This document shows, in pieces, positions 6,230 through 6,320 of a stretch of 6,320 nt of DNA. The notes beneath the pieces were generated by a model, which saw nothing but the letters and a program-made list of their open reading frames with translations, was not told the DNA's origin and did no database searches. This DNA is from Flavobacterium sp. (GTDB lineage: Bacteria; Bacteroidota; Bacteroidia; Flavobacteriales; Flavobacteriaceae): contig NZ_JAGKWP010000122.1 in NCBI RefSeq assembly GCF_021151785.1, positions 1-6,320 of the forward strand, given 5' to 3'. A program made the position numbers and the translations under genes. Positions within the stretch are counted from its first letter, which is position 1. Each line of letters opens with the position of its first letter.

Positions 6230-6247
6230 TACTGAATCAAGTTCAGT
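6230..6247 (-). repeat. palindromic intergenic repeat, copy 2 (inverted)
   Basis: A hairpin with a 6-bp stem (actgaa at 6231-6236, ttcagt at 6242-6247) and loop tcaag lies 16 bases after the glnS stop. Its reverse complement actgaacttgattcagta differs from copy 1 at 2280-2297 by one base in 18. The asymmetric loop (CTTG versus CAAG) shows that this copy is inverted relative to copy 1. A short TTTT follows it, but the stronger terminator is further downstream. Confidence 0.7.
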
Positions 6248-6262
6248 TTTAATTTATATAAG

Positions 6263-6296
6263 AAACCTGTAAAAAATTTTTTTTGCAGGTTTTTTT
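6263..6296 (+). terminator. intrinsic terminator after glnS
   Basis: The stem aaacctg (6263-6269) / caggttt (6286-6292), a T-G wobble and then an A-tract against a T-tract form a long hairpin with a small apical loop. It runs into a run of seven T (6290-6296) and starts 49 bases after the glnS stop, with only the palindromic repeat between. No gene follows in the remaining 24 bases. Confidence 0.88.
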
Positions 6297-6320
6297 ATTT
6301 TGTATCATTAAAATCAATTT

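Noticed and set aside
1..6320. A novel multi-gene system, mobile element, CRISPR array or defence island
   Set aside because: All substantial frames belong to known housekeeping or widespread families, composition is uniform, and no transposase, integrase or regularly spaced array is seen.

Overview
The window looks like a chromosomal housekeeping segment from a member of the Flavobacteriia (Bacteroidota). Four things point that way: a very AT-rich sequence, A-rich leaders in place of Shine-Dalgarno sites, several matches to the Bacteroidota promoter -7 element TAnnTTTG, and proteins that read as flavobacterial (a head-GIN/DUF2807 secreted protein, a short RNase R, a GlnRS with no YqeY fusion). 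This assignment comes from recognising sequence features, not from a database search.

Layout, left to right: the possible last codons of an upstream gene (1-47); rnr, RNase R (+, 69-2246), whose stop codon sits in an exact 19-bp tandem duplication followed by a small palindromic repeat; a secreted head-GIN domain protein (+, 2315-2989) ending at a strong hairpin terminator; a LysE/RhtB-type six-helix membrane transporter (+, best start 3098, end 3775) with its own terminator. The 321-bp stretch 3776-4096 has no protein gene. It holds the transporter terminator (3781-3816), about 75 bp with nothing I can identify (3817-3891), the tRNA-Cys terminator, tRNA-Cys(GCA) on the minus strand (3923-3993), its well-formed promoter (4005-4033), and AT-rich sequence without a clear signal (4034-4096). 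Then come folB, dihydroneopterin aldolase (-, 4097-4453), and, divergently across a 78-bp region, glnS, glutaminyl-tRNA synthetase (+, 4532-6214). glnS is followed by a second, inverted copy of the palindromic repeat and a terminator.

The genes cover general cell maintenance: structured-RNA decay (rnr), export of small solutes (LysE family), folate biosynthesis (folB) and translation (tRNA-Cys, glnS). Most appear to be separate transcription units, because terminators follow four of them and three have promoter-like elements. I see no shared pathway, mobile element, CRISPR, defence system or other undescribed system. The points worth a second look are small-scale: the paired palindromic repeats, the duplication at the rnr stop, and the compact folB/glnS divergent promoter region with its 15-bp direct repeats.
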